NCBI GenBank assembly: GCA_050999295.1
Contig: JBPCPI010000093.1
Location: forward strand, 1 to 8,985
Reading direction: 5' to 3'
Length of the DNA stretch: 8,985 nucleotides
DNA from: JACCQS01 sp050999295
GTDB taxonomy: Bacteria > Actinomycetota > Actinomycetes > Mycobacteriales > Geodermatophilaceae
Within the stretch, counting starts at the first letter, position 1. Each line of letters begins with the position of its first letter. The translations under genes were made by a program, and so were the position numbers. The notes beneath the pieces were generated by a model. The model was not told the origin of the DNA, ran no database searches, and saw only the letters and a program-made list of their open reading frames with translations. This document shows positions 1-6,556 of the stretch, piece by piece.

Positions 1-18
1 CGGTCTGAACGGGGCCTT

Positions 19-83
19 GAGTTGATCATCGGCAAACGTTGGGTTTCCGGCGCCGAAATCCCCACTTTGCCGATGATCAACTC
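19..83 (-). terminator. Long hairpin downstream of the metallopeptidase gene (terminator or palindromic repeat)
   Basis: The 18-base arm at 19-36 is the exact reverse complement of the arm at 66-83. The 29-base interval can fold further: GGGTTTC (41-47) pairs with GAAA-T-CCC (55-62) with one bulged base, around the loop CGGCGCC. On the minus strand the stem starts 11 bases after the metallopeptidase stop codon, where a transcription terminator is expected. There is no T-rich tract after the stem, which is common for actinobacterial hairpin terminators but leaves the role unproven. The arms are less GC-rich than their surroundings and contain TGATCA, so a dispersed palindromic repeat or small non-autonomous element is also possible. 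No target-site duplication is visible and no second copy was seen in this window. Confidence 0.6.
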
Positions 84-94
84 GGCTGCTCGTT

Positions 95-979
95 CTACAA
101 GTCGTCGGTATCGAAGGTGTTGCAGCCATCCACCGAGCCCTGCTCGAACCCGATCATGAACCAGCGTTGGCGCTGCTCGGAGGTCCCGTGCGTAAAGGCC
201 TCCGGGTTGACCTGACCCCCTTGTGAGGACTGGATCCGGTCGTCGCCGACAGCCGCGGCTGCGGACAACGCATCGTTGATGTCCTGCTGGGTCGGCGGCT
301 CCAGGAACGGCGTACCGGTGTCCGGGTCGGGCACGGTAGTGGCGTTCTTGGCCCAGATCCCGGCCAGGCAGTCGGCCATCAGCTCGACTCGTACGGCCCC
401 GGACTCCGGCCCCTGCGGATCCTGCTGGGCCCGATTGAGCAGTCCGAGCTGGTTCTCGATGTGATGCCCGAACTCGTGGGCCACCACGTACTCCTGGGCA
501 AGTGGGCCACTGTTGGCCCCGAACTGGGTCTCCAGGATTTCGAAGAATTCCGAGTCGAAGTAGGCAGTCTGGTCGGCGGGGCAGTAGAACGGCCCGGTGG
601 CACTGGTCGCGCCGCCGCACCCGGTGCTCACCGACCCGACGAAGATGTCCAACCCGGGTTGGACGTAGGCCGGGCCGCCGCTGGCCGGGAGCAGCTCGAC
701 CCACATCGCATCCAGACTCTCGGCGGTCGCGATGATCCGACAGTCGATGCTGGTGTTGGCCGCTTCAGCGCTGGTGCACTCGGCGAACGCGTCTGGTTCC
801 TGCGCACCGGTGTCGCCGCCACCGAGGATGTCGCCGGGGTTGAAGCCGAAGACCAGGGCAAGCAACACGACGATCAGGCCGCCGCCGCCGCCGACTGCGA
901 TGCCTCCGCGGCGCCCGCCGCCCCCCCGGCCGCCGCGCTCACGTCCGGGATCGATTCGTACGCCCTCGCTGAACGTCAT
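95..979 (-). CDS. Membrane-anchored neutral zinc metallopeptidase (YpfJ/Zn_peptidase family)
   Basis: A 294-residue predicted zinc protease of the YpfJ-type family (Pfam Zn_peptidase). After a short Arg/Gly-rich cytoplasmic N-terminus, a glycine-rich stretch and one hydrophobic segment (about residues 30-46) anchor it, so the catalytic domain should lie outside the membrane. The zinc motif HEFGH is at 168-172 (ligands H168 and H172, catalytic E169). The downstream E-L-M-A-D at 199-203 is the likely third-ligand region, and the family signature HGTSEQRQRWF follows at 264-274. Cysteines at 68, 80, 121, 133, 204 and 286 could form disulfides. The start has no strong ribosome site, but MTFSEGVRID resembles the N-terminus of actinobacterial homologues. 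The gene lies 33 bp downstream of the ferritin-like gene on the same strand, so they are probably cotranscribed. Its substrate is unknown. Family assignment is firm; physiological role is not. Confidence 0.92.
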   Translation of the reverse strand: MTFSEGVRIDPGRERGGRGGGGRRGGIAVGGGGGLIVVLLALVFGFNPGDILGGGDTGAQEPDAFAECTSAEAANTSIDCRIIATAESLDAMWVELLPASGGPAYVQPGLDIFVGSVSTGCGGATSATGPFYCPADQTAYFDSEFFEILETQFGANSGPLAQEYVVAHEFGHHIENQLGLLNRAQQDPQGPESGAVRVELMADCLAGIWAKNATTVPDPDTGTPFLEPPTQQDINDALSAAAAVGDDRIQSSQGGQVNPEAFTHGTSEQRQRWFMIGFEQGSVDGCNTFDTDDL

Positions 980-1012
980 TACCCGATTACCGCCATGTCC
1001 TCGAGGGGTTGG

Positions 1013-1672
1013 TCACGAACTGAGTCCCAGGTGACTCATCCGCACAGTGTGCGCGGCGGTGATCCGCTTGAGTAGTTCTCCGACCCCAGCCAGGTCGCCG
1101 GTCCCGCTGATCAGCAGCTCGGCCAGCTGATCCCGTTCGGCGATGACCCGCTGCGACTGCGTCAGCGCCTCCCCGACCAGGCGCCGGGCCCACAGTGCCA
1201 GCCGGCCAGCGATGGCCGGATCCGCCCGGATCGCGGCGCGGACCTCGCGTACGGCGAACGAGGCGTGCCCGGTGTCGGCCAGCACCGCGAGCACCAGTGC
1301 GCGGGTCGACTCGTCGAGGAAGTTCGCCACCTCCCGGTAGAAATCGGCAGCCAAGCCGTCGCCGACGTAGGCCTTGACCAGCCCCTCCAACCAGGTGCTG
1401 GCCCGGGTGCCGTCATGGAATGCATCGATCGGTCCCGCGAACGGGGACATCGCCTTCTCCGGATCGGCGCCGAGTTCGCTCAAGCGGTCACAGAGCAGTC
1501 CGAAGTGCCCGATCTCGGCTCCCGCCATTCTCGCTAGAGCAGCGCGGCCGGATATGGTCGGCGCCATCCGCGCATCTTCGGCCAACCGGTCGAAGGCCGT
1601 CAGTTCGCCGTAGGCCAACACCCCCAGCAGATCGACGACCGCGTTCTGCGTCAGTTCGACACCCTTCGCCAT
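1013..1672 (-). CDS. Ferritin-like diiron-fold protein (MiaE_2-like, Rv3210c-type)
   Basis: A 219-residue, mostly alpha-helical protein of the ferritin-like superfamily, in the group related to tRNA hydroxylase MiaE (MiaE_2) and, from memory, to M. tuberculosis Rv3210c. Candidate diiron ligands sit on successive helices: E23 (YGEL), E53 and H56 (AEIGH), a carboxylate at D105, D110 or E114, and D133 with H136 (DTGH). The order E, ExxH, carboxylate, DxxH fits the four-helix diiron pattern with Asp in place of the usual last Glu. No biochemical role is established to my knowledge; tRNA hydroxylation is only suggested by the family name. The ATG at 1672 is the only usable start, because a stop codon lies six codons upstream with no other start between. 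No clear Shine-Dalgarno is visible. It diverges from the helicase and leads the operon that includes the metallopeptidase. Confidence 0.88.
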   Translation of the reverse strand: MAKGVELTQNAVVDLLGVLAYGELTAFDRLAEDARMAPTISGRAALARMAGAEIGHFGLLCDRLSELGADPEKAMSPFAGPIDAFHDGTRASTWLEGLVKAYVGDGLAADFYREVANFLDESTRALVLAVLADTGHASFAVREVRAAIRADPAIAGRLALWARRLVGEALTQSQRVIAERDQLAELLISGTGDLAGVGELLKRITAAHTVRMSHLGLSS

Positions 1673-2010
1673 GAGATCGGACGGCCAAGGTTATCTACTG
1701 AGTTAGACTTGCCACGGCGGGCCGGACCACGGCCTGCGTATCTGTGCGTCAATGCCTGTGCGGTGCTCTCCGGCCAGTCCGGAACGCGCCACCGCGATCT
1801 GATCGGCGAGCTGTCTGAGTTCTCCACTCGGCCTCCAAAGTCTTCGATCGCCTCCGGACGTCGGCGCGAAGCGGAAACCGACGTAGTTTCGAGGCGAGAG
1901 AACTGAGTATTCAGACCAATTCCGAGCGGACCCATCCGGAAACCGGGCATCGACTCCCGCCCTACGACGAGGCGGTAGCACTCGAGCACGCGACCGAGGG
2001 CGCCCCCGAC
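1673..2010. other. Divergent intergenic region and long helicase 5' leader
   Basis: These 338 bases separate the ferritin-like gene from the annotated helicase start, so promoters for both directions should lie here, but I found no box pair good enough to mark. The helicase frame stays open from 1819 to 2011 with no ATG, GTG or TTG. From about 1903 its codons look coding-like (Asp/Glu/Pro/Ala-rich, high GC at third positions). CTG at 1903 follows GAGG (1891-1894) at 8 bases, and ATT at 1909 is another possible non-standard start. The helicase may therefore begin about 34-36 codons earlier than annotated. In 1690-1900 I see no RNA gene and no supported small protein. Confidence 0.5.
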
Positions 2011-3708
2011 GTGGAATCGGCCGAGGAACTCGCCGCCCGCGCCCCGGTCGCGGAGACCGCGCCGCTGTTCACCGATTTCAACGTCGATCCCGACATCACC
2101 GACGCCTTGGCCGAGGTCGGGATAACCCGCACCTTCGCCATCCAGGAACTCACCCTCCCGATCGCTCTGGGCGGTCACGACCTGATCGGTCAGGCCCGTA
2201 CCGGCACCGGCAAGACGCTGGGCTTCGGCGTGCCGATTCTGCAGCGGCTGATCAACATCCGCGAGGGCGCCGACGGTCTGCCGCAGGCCCTGGTCGTCGT
2301 GCCGACCCGAGAACTGTGTGTGCAGGTCGCTCGGGACCTGGCGACCGCCGGCTCCAAGCGCGGTATGCGGGTCCAGGCCATCTACGGCGGCCGCGCGTAC
2401 GAGCCGCAGATCGAGGCGCTGCGCCAGGGCGTGGAGATCGTGGTGGGCACCCCCGGCCGGCTGCTCGACCTGGCCGAGCAGAGACACCTGATGCTCGGCT
2501 CGGTCAGCGTGCTGGTACTCGACGAGGCCGACGAGATGCTCGACCTCGGTTTCCTGCCCGACATCCAGCGGGTCCTGAGCATGGTCCCGACCCAGCGCCA
2601 GACCATGCTGTTCTCGGCGACCATGCCCGGCCCGATCGTGACCCTGGCACGCCAGTTCATGACCCAGCCGACCCACATCCGCGCTCACGGCAACGACGAG
2701 GGCTCGATCGTTCCGGACACGACCCAGTACGTGTACCGGGCGCACAACCTGGACAAACACGAACTCCTGGCCCGGCTGCTGCAAGCCGAGGACCGCGGCC
2801 TGACGATGGTCTTCTGCCGGACCAAGCGGACCGCCCAGAAGGTCGCCGACGAACTGGTCGACCGTGGCTTCGCCGCTGCGGCAGTACACGGGGACCTCGG
2901 CCAGGGAGCACGTGAGCAGGCGCTGCGCGCCTTCCGATCCGGAAAGGTCGACGTCCTGGTGGCCACCGACGTCGCGGCCCGCGGCATTGATGTCACCGGT
3001 GTCAGTCATGTCGTGAACTACCAGTGCCCGGAGGACGAGAAAACCTACCTGCACCGGATCGGACGTACCGGCCGCGCCGGTGGCACGGGCATCGCCGTCA
3101 CCTACGTGGACTGGGACGACCTCCCCCGTTGGGGCTTGATCAACACCGCGCTCGATCTGCCGTTCCACAACCCGCCGGAGACCTACTCGACCTCGGAGCA
3201 CTACTTCACCGACCTCGGCATCCCGTCATCGGCGACCGGTCGGCTACCGCGCTCGGCACGAACCCGGGAGGGCCTGTCCGCCGAGCAACTCGAGGACGTG
3301 GGCGAGACCGGCCGTGGACGCGGTGGATCCGGTGGCTCGGGACGATCCGGTCCGGGTCGGCCCGGCGGCCGCAATAACGCCGCCGGTTCGGACCGCTCCT
3401 CGAGGTCGAGCGGTGGGCGCGCCGAGAGCGGCGCAGGTCCCGACGCTCGACCGTCGGGCGAGCAGCCAGCTGACGGCGGGGAACCGGCCCGGCGTCCGCG
3501 TCGGTCACGCTCGCGCAGCCGTACGCGTGGCGGCGTGTCGGTCACTGCCGAGCGGGCCGCCAACGGCGTAGGCGATGCGGGGTCAGGTGCCGACCGATCG
3601 GCAACGACCTCTTCGACCGGCTCGGCCGGATCTTCCGGATCTTCCGGATCTTCCGGATCTTCCGGCGGACGCAATCGTCGGCGACGTCGCACGCCGGCGC
3701 CAGACTGA
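2011..3708 (+). CDS. rhlE: RhlE-type DEAD-box ATP-dependent RNA helicase
   Basis: A 565-residue cytoplasmic RNA helicase that unwinds RNA using ATP, probably in RNA decay, ribosome assembly or cold adaptation, as known for the family. All core motifs are present: Q motif around F23 and Q45, motif I ARTGTGKT (62-69), Ia PTREL (98-102), GG (126-127), Ib TPGR (147-150), II DEAD (171-174), III SAT (202-204), IV VFCR (267-270), V ATDVAARGID (318-327) and VI HRIGRTGRAG (348-357). The core ends near residue 400. The tail, about 430-565, is predicted disordered and rich in Gly, Ser and Arg, as in RNA-binding tails. The GTG start has GAGGG ten bases upstream, but an upstream non-standard start is possible. 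The gene is followed 17 bp later by the beta-propeller gene, so they are likely cotranscribed. The position and neighbours match mycobacterial rhlE (Rv3211). Confidence 0.95.
   Translation: MESAEELAARAPVAETAPLFTDFNVDPDITDALAEVGITRTFAIQELTLPIALGGHDLIGQARTGTGKTLGFGVPILQRLINIREGADGLPQALVVVPTRELCVQVARDLATAGSKRGMRVQAIYGGRAYEPQIEALRQGVEIVVGTPGRLLDLAEQRHLMLGSVSVLVLDEADEMLDLGFLPDIQRVLSMVPTQRQTMLFSATMPGPIVTLARQFMTQPTHIRAHGNDEGSIVPDTTQYVYRAHNLDKHELLARLLQAEDRGLTMVFCRTKRTAQKVADELVDRGFAAAAVHGDLGQGAREQALRAFRSGKVDVLVATDVAARGIDVTGVSHVVNYQCPEDEKTYLHRIGRTGRAGGTGIAVTYVDWDDLPRWGLINTALDLPFHNPPETYSTSEHYFTDLGIPSSATGRLPRSARTREGLSAEQLEDVGETGRGRGGSGGSGRSGPGRPGGRNNAAGSDRSSRSSGGRAESGAGPDARPSGEQPADGGEPARRPRRSRSRSRTRGGVSVTAERAANGVGDAGSGADRSATTSSTGSAGSSGSSGSSGSSGGRNRRRRRTPAPD
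3628..3663 (+). repeat. Four tandem copies of a 9-bp unit in the helicase tail
   Basis: The unit GGATCTTCC occurs four times without interruption, in frame as Gly-Ser-Ser (residues 540-551), and each junction makes the palindrome TCCGGA. The identical codons, rather than mixed synonymous ones, point to recent expansion by replication slippage. Gain or loss of a unit would change tail length without shifting the frame. Confidence 0.9.
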
Positions 3709-3725
3709 CCCCACCCCGCGTTTCG

Positions 3726-4880
3726 ATGAGTGGGGTCCTCCCCCGCAGTTTGCGGCGGCCGTCCTGGCCCGCGCTGGCCTGGTTGGGCGTCCTCGTGCTG
3801 GCGCTGGTAACCGGAGTCGTTCTGGCGGCCAACGGCGATGCCAACAACACCGACGTACGCACCGCGCCCGCACTGCCGTCGGAGCCACCGACACCACTGG
3901 GCGAAGAGCTCCGGACGCTGTGGTCCTCCGACGACGCCGTCGATGATCAGCGGATCGTGGCCGGTAGCACGGTCATCACAACCACCGATCGCGGCGTACG
4001 CGGACTCGATGCGCAAACCGGTGAGGAACGCTGGCACTACCTCCGCTCCAACGCGACGATGTGCGATTTCACCGTCCTGGAGAACGCGGTCGTCGCCATC
4101 TTCCGGACCACCGGGCGGTGCAACGAGGCGGTCGCGCTGGAGGCCGACTCGGGCGTCCGTCGTTGGTACCGCAACGTCGACTTCAGCGAACGGCTCAGTC
4201 TGCTCGGGTCGGGTACGGCCGCCCTCGCGGCGACGCTGGGCGGGATCGCGGTCATGGACGCAGTCGGCAACTCCATCCGCTGGCGATACAACCCGCCGGA
4301 AGGCTGCGAGCTGTCGAGCATCGGAATCGGTAGCAGCGGAGTGGTCGTCCTGGAGCGATGTGAGACGGGGACGACGTGGTTGGCAGAGTTCGAGCTCTAC
4401 AGCGGCGAACAGCAGTGGCGGGTCCCGCCGCCGCCCGGTGACATTACCGTCCTCGGGGCAGACGGCATCGTGAGTCTTCTTGTCGGACAACAACTCATGA
4501 CCCTGAGTGCGCGCACTGGCGAGACCCTGTCCACCCTGACGACTGATGTTGGATCCGACGAGTCAGCTGCAGCTGCATTCGCGGGCCAGCCCGGCGGCCG
4601 CGGTGTTCCACTGGTGTACGTCTCGGGCCGGGTGTTCGCCTTCGATCCGAGCACTGGTGAACAGCTGTGGAGTGTGGCCGCGACGGGGCTACCGGCCACC
4701 AGCGACGCCGGGCTGGTCGTACCCGAGCCGGGGGCTTTCGTCGTGCGTAGTCCGCTGACCGGCCAGGAGATCAGCCGCTCACTGGTGTCAGGCGAGGGTC
4801 CGGAGGGTCTTTTGCGCGCGGAGCGCTTCAGTTCCGGGCTGCTCGCGGTCACCGAGGACGGCATCACCGCGTACGGCTGA
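3726..4880 (+). CDS. Membrane-anchored PQQ-like beta-propeller protein (Rv3212-type)
   Basis: A 384-residue protein with a basic N-terminus, one hydrophobic segment (about 15-35) acting as an uncleaved anchor or signal, and an extracytoplasmic beta-propeller. At least seven PQQ-like blade motifs of the form 'value-Asp/Glu-x-x-T/S-Gly-x-x-x-W' can be seen: near 91-106 (LDAQTGEERWHY), 134-150, 173-188, 218-233, 257-271, 302-317 (FDPSTGEQLWSV) and 338-352. Later blades lack the Trp. Cysteines at 113, 132, 194 and 212 could form disulfides. Such repeats often serve as scaffolds, and I see no reason to assume PQQ binding or an enzyme activity. The ATG lies 17 bases after the helicase stop without a clear ribosome site, which suggests translational coupling; no other standard start lies close upstream. 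It converges on the pterin dehydratase gene, with only 16 bp between stops. The position matches Rv3212 of M. tuberculosis. Confidence 0.85.
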   Translation: MSGVLPRSLRRPSWPALAWLGVLVLALVTGVVLAANGDANNTDVRTAPALPSEPPTPLGEELRTLWSSDDAVDDQRIVAGSTVITTTDRGVRGLDAQTGEERWHYLRSNATMCDFTVLENAVVAIFRTTGRCNEAVALEADSGVRRWYRNVDFSERLSLLGSGTAALAATLGGIAVMDAVGNSIRWRYNPPEGCELSSIGIGSSGVVVLERCETGTTWLAEFELYSGEQQWRVPPPPGDITVLGADGIVSLLVGQQLMTLSARTGETLSTLTTDVGSDESAAAAFAGQPGGRGVPLVYVSGRVFAFDPSTGEQLWSVAATGLPATSDAGLVVPEPGAFVVRSPLTGQEISRSLVSGEGPEGLLRAERFSSGLLAVTEDGITAYG

Positions 4881-4896
4881 CGCGTGCGGCCCGTGG

Positions 4897-5553
4897 TCAG
4901 ACGCAGACGCAGAGTTCGTTTCCCTCGGCATCGGCCAGAACCCACCAACTCGGCGCGTGTTCGTCGGTCACCAATCGACCGCCGGCATCAAGGACCGCCG
5001 CGACCCGTTCCTCGGCCTTGTCCCGCGGTACGTACACGTCGATGTGGATCCGATTGCGATCCAGTCGCGGTTCGGACATCTGCTGGAACCACACGCCCGG
5101 CGATTCCGGCTCGGTACCGACCAGATCGATGGTGCCCTCGGTTCTGGTCCGTACGGTGAGGCCGAGTCCGACCCGCCAGAAGTCCCGGATGGCCGCGGCT
5201 TCCATGCAGTCGATCCCGATCTCGATCCCGTCGCTGGGGCTGGTCGGCGTGGTGACCTCGGCGCCGGCCCCGACCGTGAGATCGGTGATCCGGCGCGCCT
5301 GTGTCACGTCGAACTTGGTGATGCCCCCGGCGGAATGCGTGGACAGCGCGATGTCAACGTTTCGCCAACGGATGTCGATGTCCGGGTGGTGATCCATCTC
5401 CTCGGCGACCTCCGCGATCGCGCCCACGAGCGCCACTGCGGCAGGAAAGGTCGAGGCCTTGATGTGCGTACGGATCGCGTCGCGGTGGTAGTGCCAGCCG
5501 CTGAGGTCGTCGAGGGCCCGGTCGAGCTCCTGCTGGGTGAGTAGCGTCGGCAT
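4897..5553 (-). CDS. Pterin-4a-carbinolamine dehydratase fused to a glyoxalase/VOC domain
   Basis: A 218-residue two-domain protein. Residues 1 to about 95 form a 4a-hydroxytetrahydrobiopterin dehydratase (PCD/DCoH) domain with the active-site pattern EEMDHHPD (51-58), W63 and STHSAGGITKFD (71-82). H55, H56 and H73 correspond to the catalytic histidines. The family dehydrates 4a-hydroxy-tetrahydropterin to recycle the cofactor of aromatic amino acid hydroxylases. Residues from about 108 to 218 resemble a VOC/glyoxalase-type domain (start EIGIDCMEAAAIRDFW, H170 in RIHIDVYV, E213 near the end). Its substrate is unknown. The frame is open further upstream to 5652, but that adds a Pro/Ser/Glu-rich stretch overlapping the end of parA. 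ATG 5553 is preferred because AGGA precedes it at 7 bases and the PCD domain begins right after it. It lies 31 bp downstream of parA and is probably in its operon. No pterin-dependent hydroxylase is visible nearby. Confidence 0.87.
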   Translation of the reverse strand: MPTLLTQQELDRALDDLSGWHYHRDAIRTHIKASTFPAAVALVGAIAEVAEEMDHHPDIDIRWRNVDIALSTHSAGGITKFDVTQARRITDLTVGAGAEVTTPTSPSDGIEIGIDCMEAAAIRDFWRVGLGLTVRTRTEGTIDLVGTEPESPGVWFQQMSEPRLDRNRIHIDVYVPRDKAEERVAAVLDAGGRLVTDEHAPSWWVLADAEGNELCVCV

Positions 5554-5557
5554 GCAT

Positions 5558-5564
5558 CCATCCT
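5558..5564 (-). promoter_or_regulatory. Ribosome binding site that decides the pterin dehydratase start
   Basis: On the minus strand AGGATGG lies directly before ATG 5553, with its AGGA core at 5561-5564, 7 bases from the start codon. It favours this start over ATG 5652, which lies inside parA. Confidence 0.7.
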
Positions 5565-5584
5565 GCACCCAGGTGCTGACGCTC

Positions 5585-6394
5585 TCATCCGGGTCCGACG
5601 GTGCCGGCGGCTCCGACGGCTCGGGCGGCTCGGGCGACGAGGAATTCGGCATGTTCTCGATAGGCGTGCGCGCCCTTGGTCCGGCCGGCCGTGGCCAGTA
5701 CGGAGCGGCCCGCGGCCGGCGCCTCGGCGAAACGCACGGAGCGTCCGATCGGCGGGTCGAGCACGGGTAGCCCGTACCGGTCGGTCACGTCATCCAGGAC
5801 ATCCCGGGAGTGCAGGGTCCGGGCGTCGAACAGGGTCGGCAGCACGCCGAGCACCTGCAGTCCCGGGTTCGTCATCCGCTGGATGTCCTTGACCGTGTTC
5901 AGTAATTGACCGACTCCGCGGTGGGACAAGGTTTCGCACTGCAGGGGGATCAGCAGGTCGGATGCGGCAGTGAGTGCATTGACCGTCAGCACACCCAGGG
6001 ACGGTGGGCAGTCGATGAGTATGTGGTCGAAGTGTCCGTCCTCTGTGGAGGAAAGGTCGGCAATCGCCATACGTAGCCCGTACTCCCGGCCGGTGCGCGT
6101 GAGAAGCATGGACTCGGTGGTGGCGAGATCGATAGTGGCCGGCAGCAGCGACGGACCGTCCGCGGTGTCGACGATCGCCTGACCGATCGGCAGCTCGCCC
6201 AACAGCACGTCGTGCACAGATACCGGCAGCGAGTCCGGGTCGACACCGAGGGAGAAGGTCAGACAGGCCTGCGGGTCGAGATCGATCAGCAGCACGCGTT
6301 TGCCCAGATCATGCAGGGCAACGCCCAACGACGCGACGGTCGTGGTCTTGGCCACTCCGCCCTTCTGATTCGCGACGGCGAGGACGTGAGCCAT
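5585..6394 (-). CDS. ParA/Soj-family ATPase without a visible ParB partner (Rv3213c-type)
   Basis: A 269-residue cytoplasmic P-loop ATPase of the ParA/MinD superfamily. The deviant Walker A motif KGGVAKTT is at 11-18, with the signature lysine K11. The Walker A' region LLIDLDPQ is at 35-42, and LIDCPPSLGVLTVNAL near 125-140 is the Walker B region. The PLQCETLSHRG segment near 150-160 is typical of Soj-like proteins. The length matches stand-alone chromosomal ParA proteins, without an N-terminal DNA-binding domain. ATG 6394 has GGGAGAA (6404-6410) at 9 bases. No parB or parS-like site is visible, so this is better seen as an orphan ParA, like Rv3213c in the same neighbourhood of M. tuberculosis, than as the main chromosome segregation protein. 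The last residues (about 255-269) are Ala/Gly-rich. The pterin dehydratase follows 31 bp downstream. Its cargo is unknown. Confidence 0.93.
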   Translation of the reverse strand: MAHVLAVANQKGGVAKTTTVASLGVALHDLGKRVLLIDLDPQACLTFSLGVDPDSLPVSVHDVLLGELPIGQAIVDTADGPSLLPATIDLATTESMLLTRTGREYGLRMAIADLSSTEDGHFDHILIDCPPSLGVLTVNALTAASDLLIPLQCETLSHRGVGQLLNTVKDIQRMTNPGLQVLGVLPTLFDARTLHSRDVLDDVTDRYGLPVLDPPIGRSVRFAEAPAAGRSVLATAGRTKGAHAYREHAEFLVARAARAVGAAGTVGPG

Positions 6395-6403
6395 GATCGG
6401 CGA

Positions 6404-6410
6404 TTCTCCC
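6404..6410 (-). promoter_or_regulatory. Ribosome binding site of the parA gene
   Basis: GGGAGAA on the minus strand, 9 bases before ATG 6394. It supports this start, and the protein then begins at the first beta strand of the ParA fold. Confidence 0.6.
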
Positions 6411-6556
6411 AGATCCTGTTTTCGTGCTTTGTACGCCTTGTGTCAGCTGCAGCGGGGCCGGCGTTTGGTCGGCTCGCTTCTCCGAGGTAGAGAGCATCCT
6501 CTGCTTTCGCCGGGGTTTCGGGGGTCAGACGCGCTGTACCTCGCCATGGTCTTGGT

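Noticed and set aside
980..996. Five-codon frame (MAVIG) whose TAA overlaps the metallopeptidase ATG
   Set aside because: Its purine-rich site is only 1-2 bases from its start codon, too close to work well; chance is the simpler explanation.
1709..1906. 65-codon frame starting at TTG in the helicase leader, ending next to CTG 1903/ATT 1909
   Set aside because: A leader peptide was considered because its stop sits beside the possible non-standard helicase starts. It has no ribosome site and no recognisable features, so it is not annotated.
1651..3201. 516-codon open frame on the minus strand
   Set aside because: It lies antisense to the complete, motif-rich helicase gene and overlaps the start of the ferritin-like gene. 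Such open antisense frames are normal in GC-rich genomes, and the translation shows no recognisable domain.
3575..3946. Plus-strand open frame bridging the helicase and beta-propeller genes
   Set aside because: I considered it as a frameshifted part of either gene. The helicase ends naturally in its own frame and the beta-propeller has its own start and membrane segment, so no frameshift is needed.
3201..4493. 430-codon open frame on the minus strand
   Set aside because: It is antisense to the helicase tail and the beta-propeller gene, with a translation rich in Arg, Pro and Asp repeats that mirror the plus-strand low-complexity codons.
6418..6446. CTGACA with a 17-base gap to GAAAAC upstream of parA
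   Set aside because: The -35-like box is good but the -10 position is a poor match, so a promoter is not claimed.
6430..6530. CCGGCG/CGCCGG complementary blocks after the amidohydrolase gene
   Set aside because: Only six pairs around a loop of roughly 45 bases and no U-tract; too weak for a terminator call.
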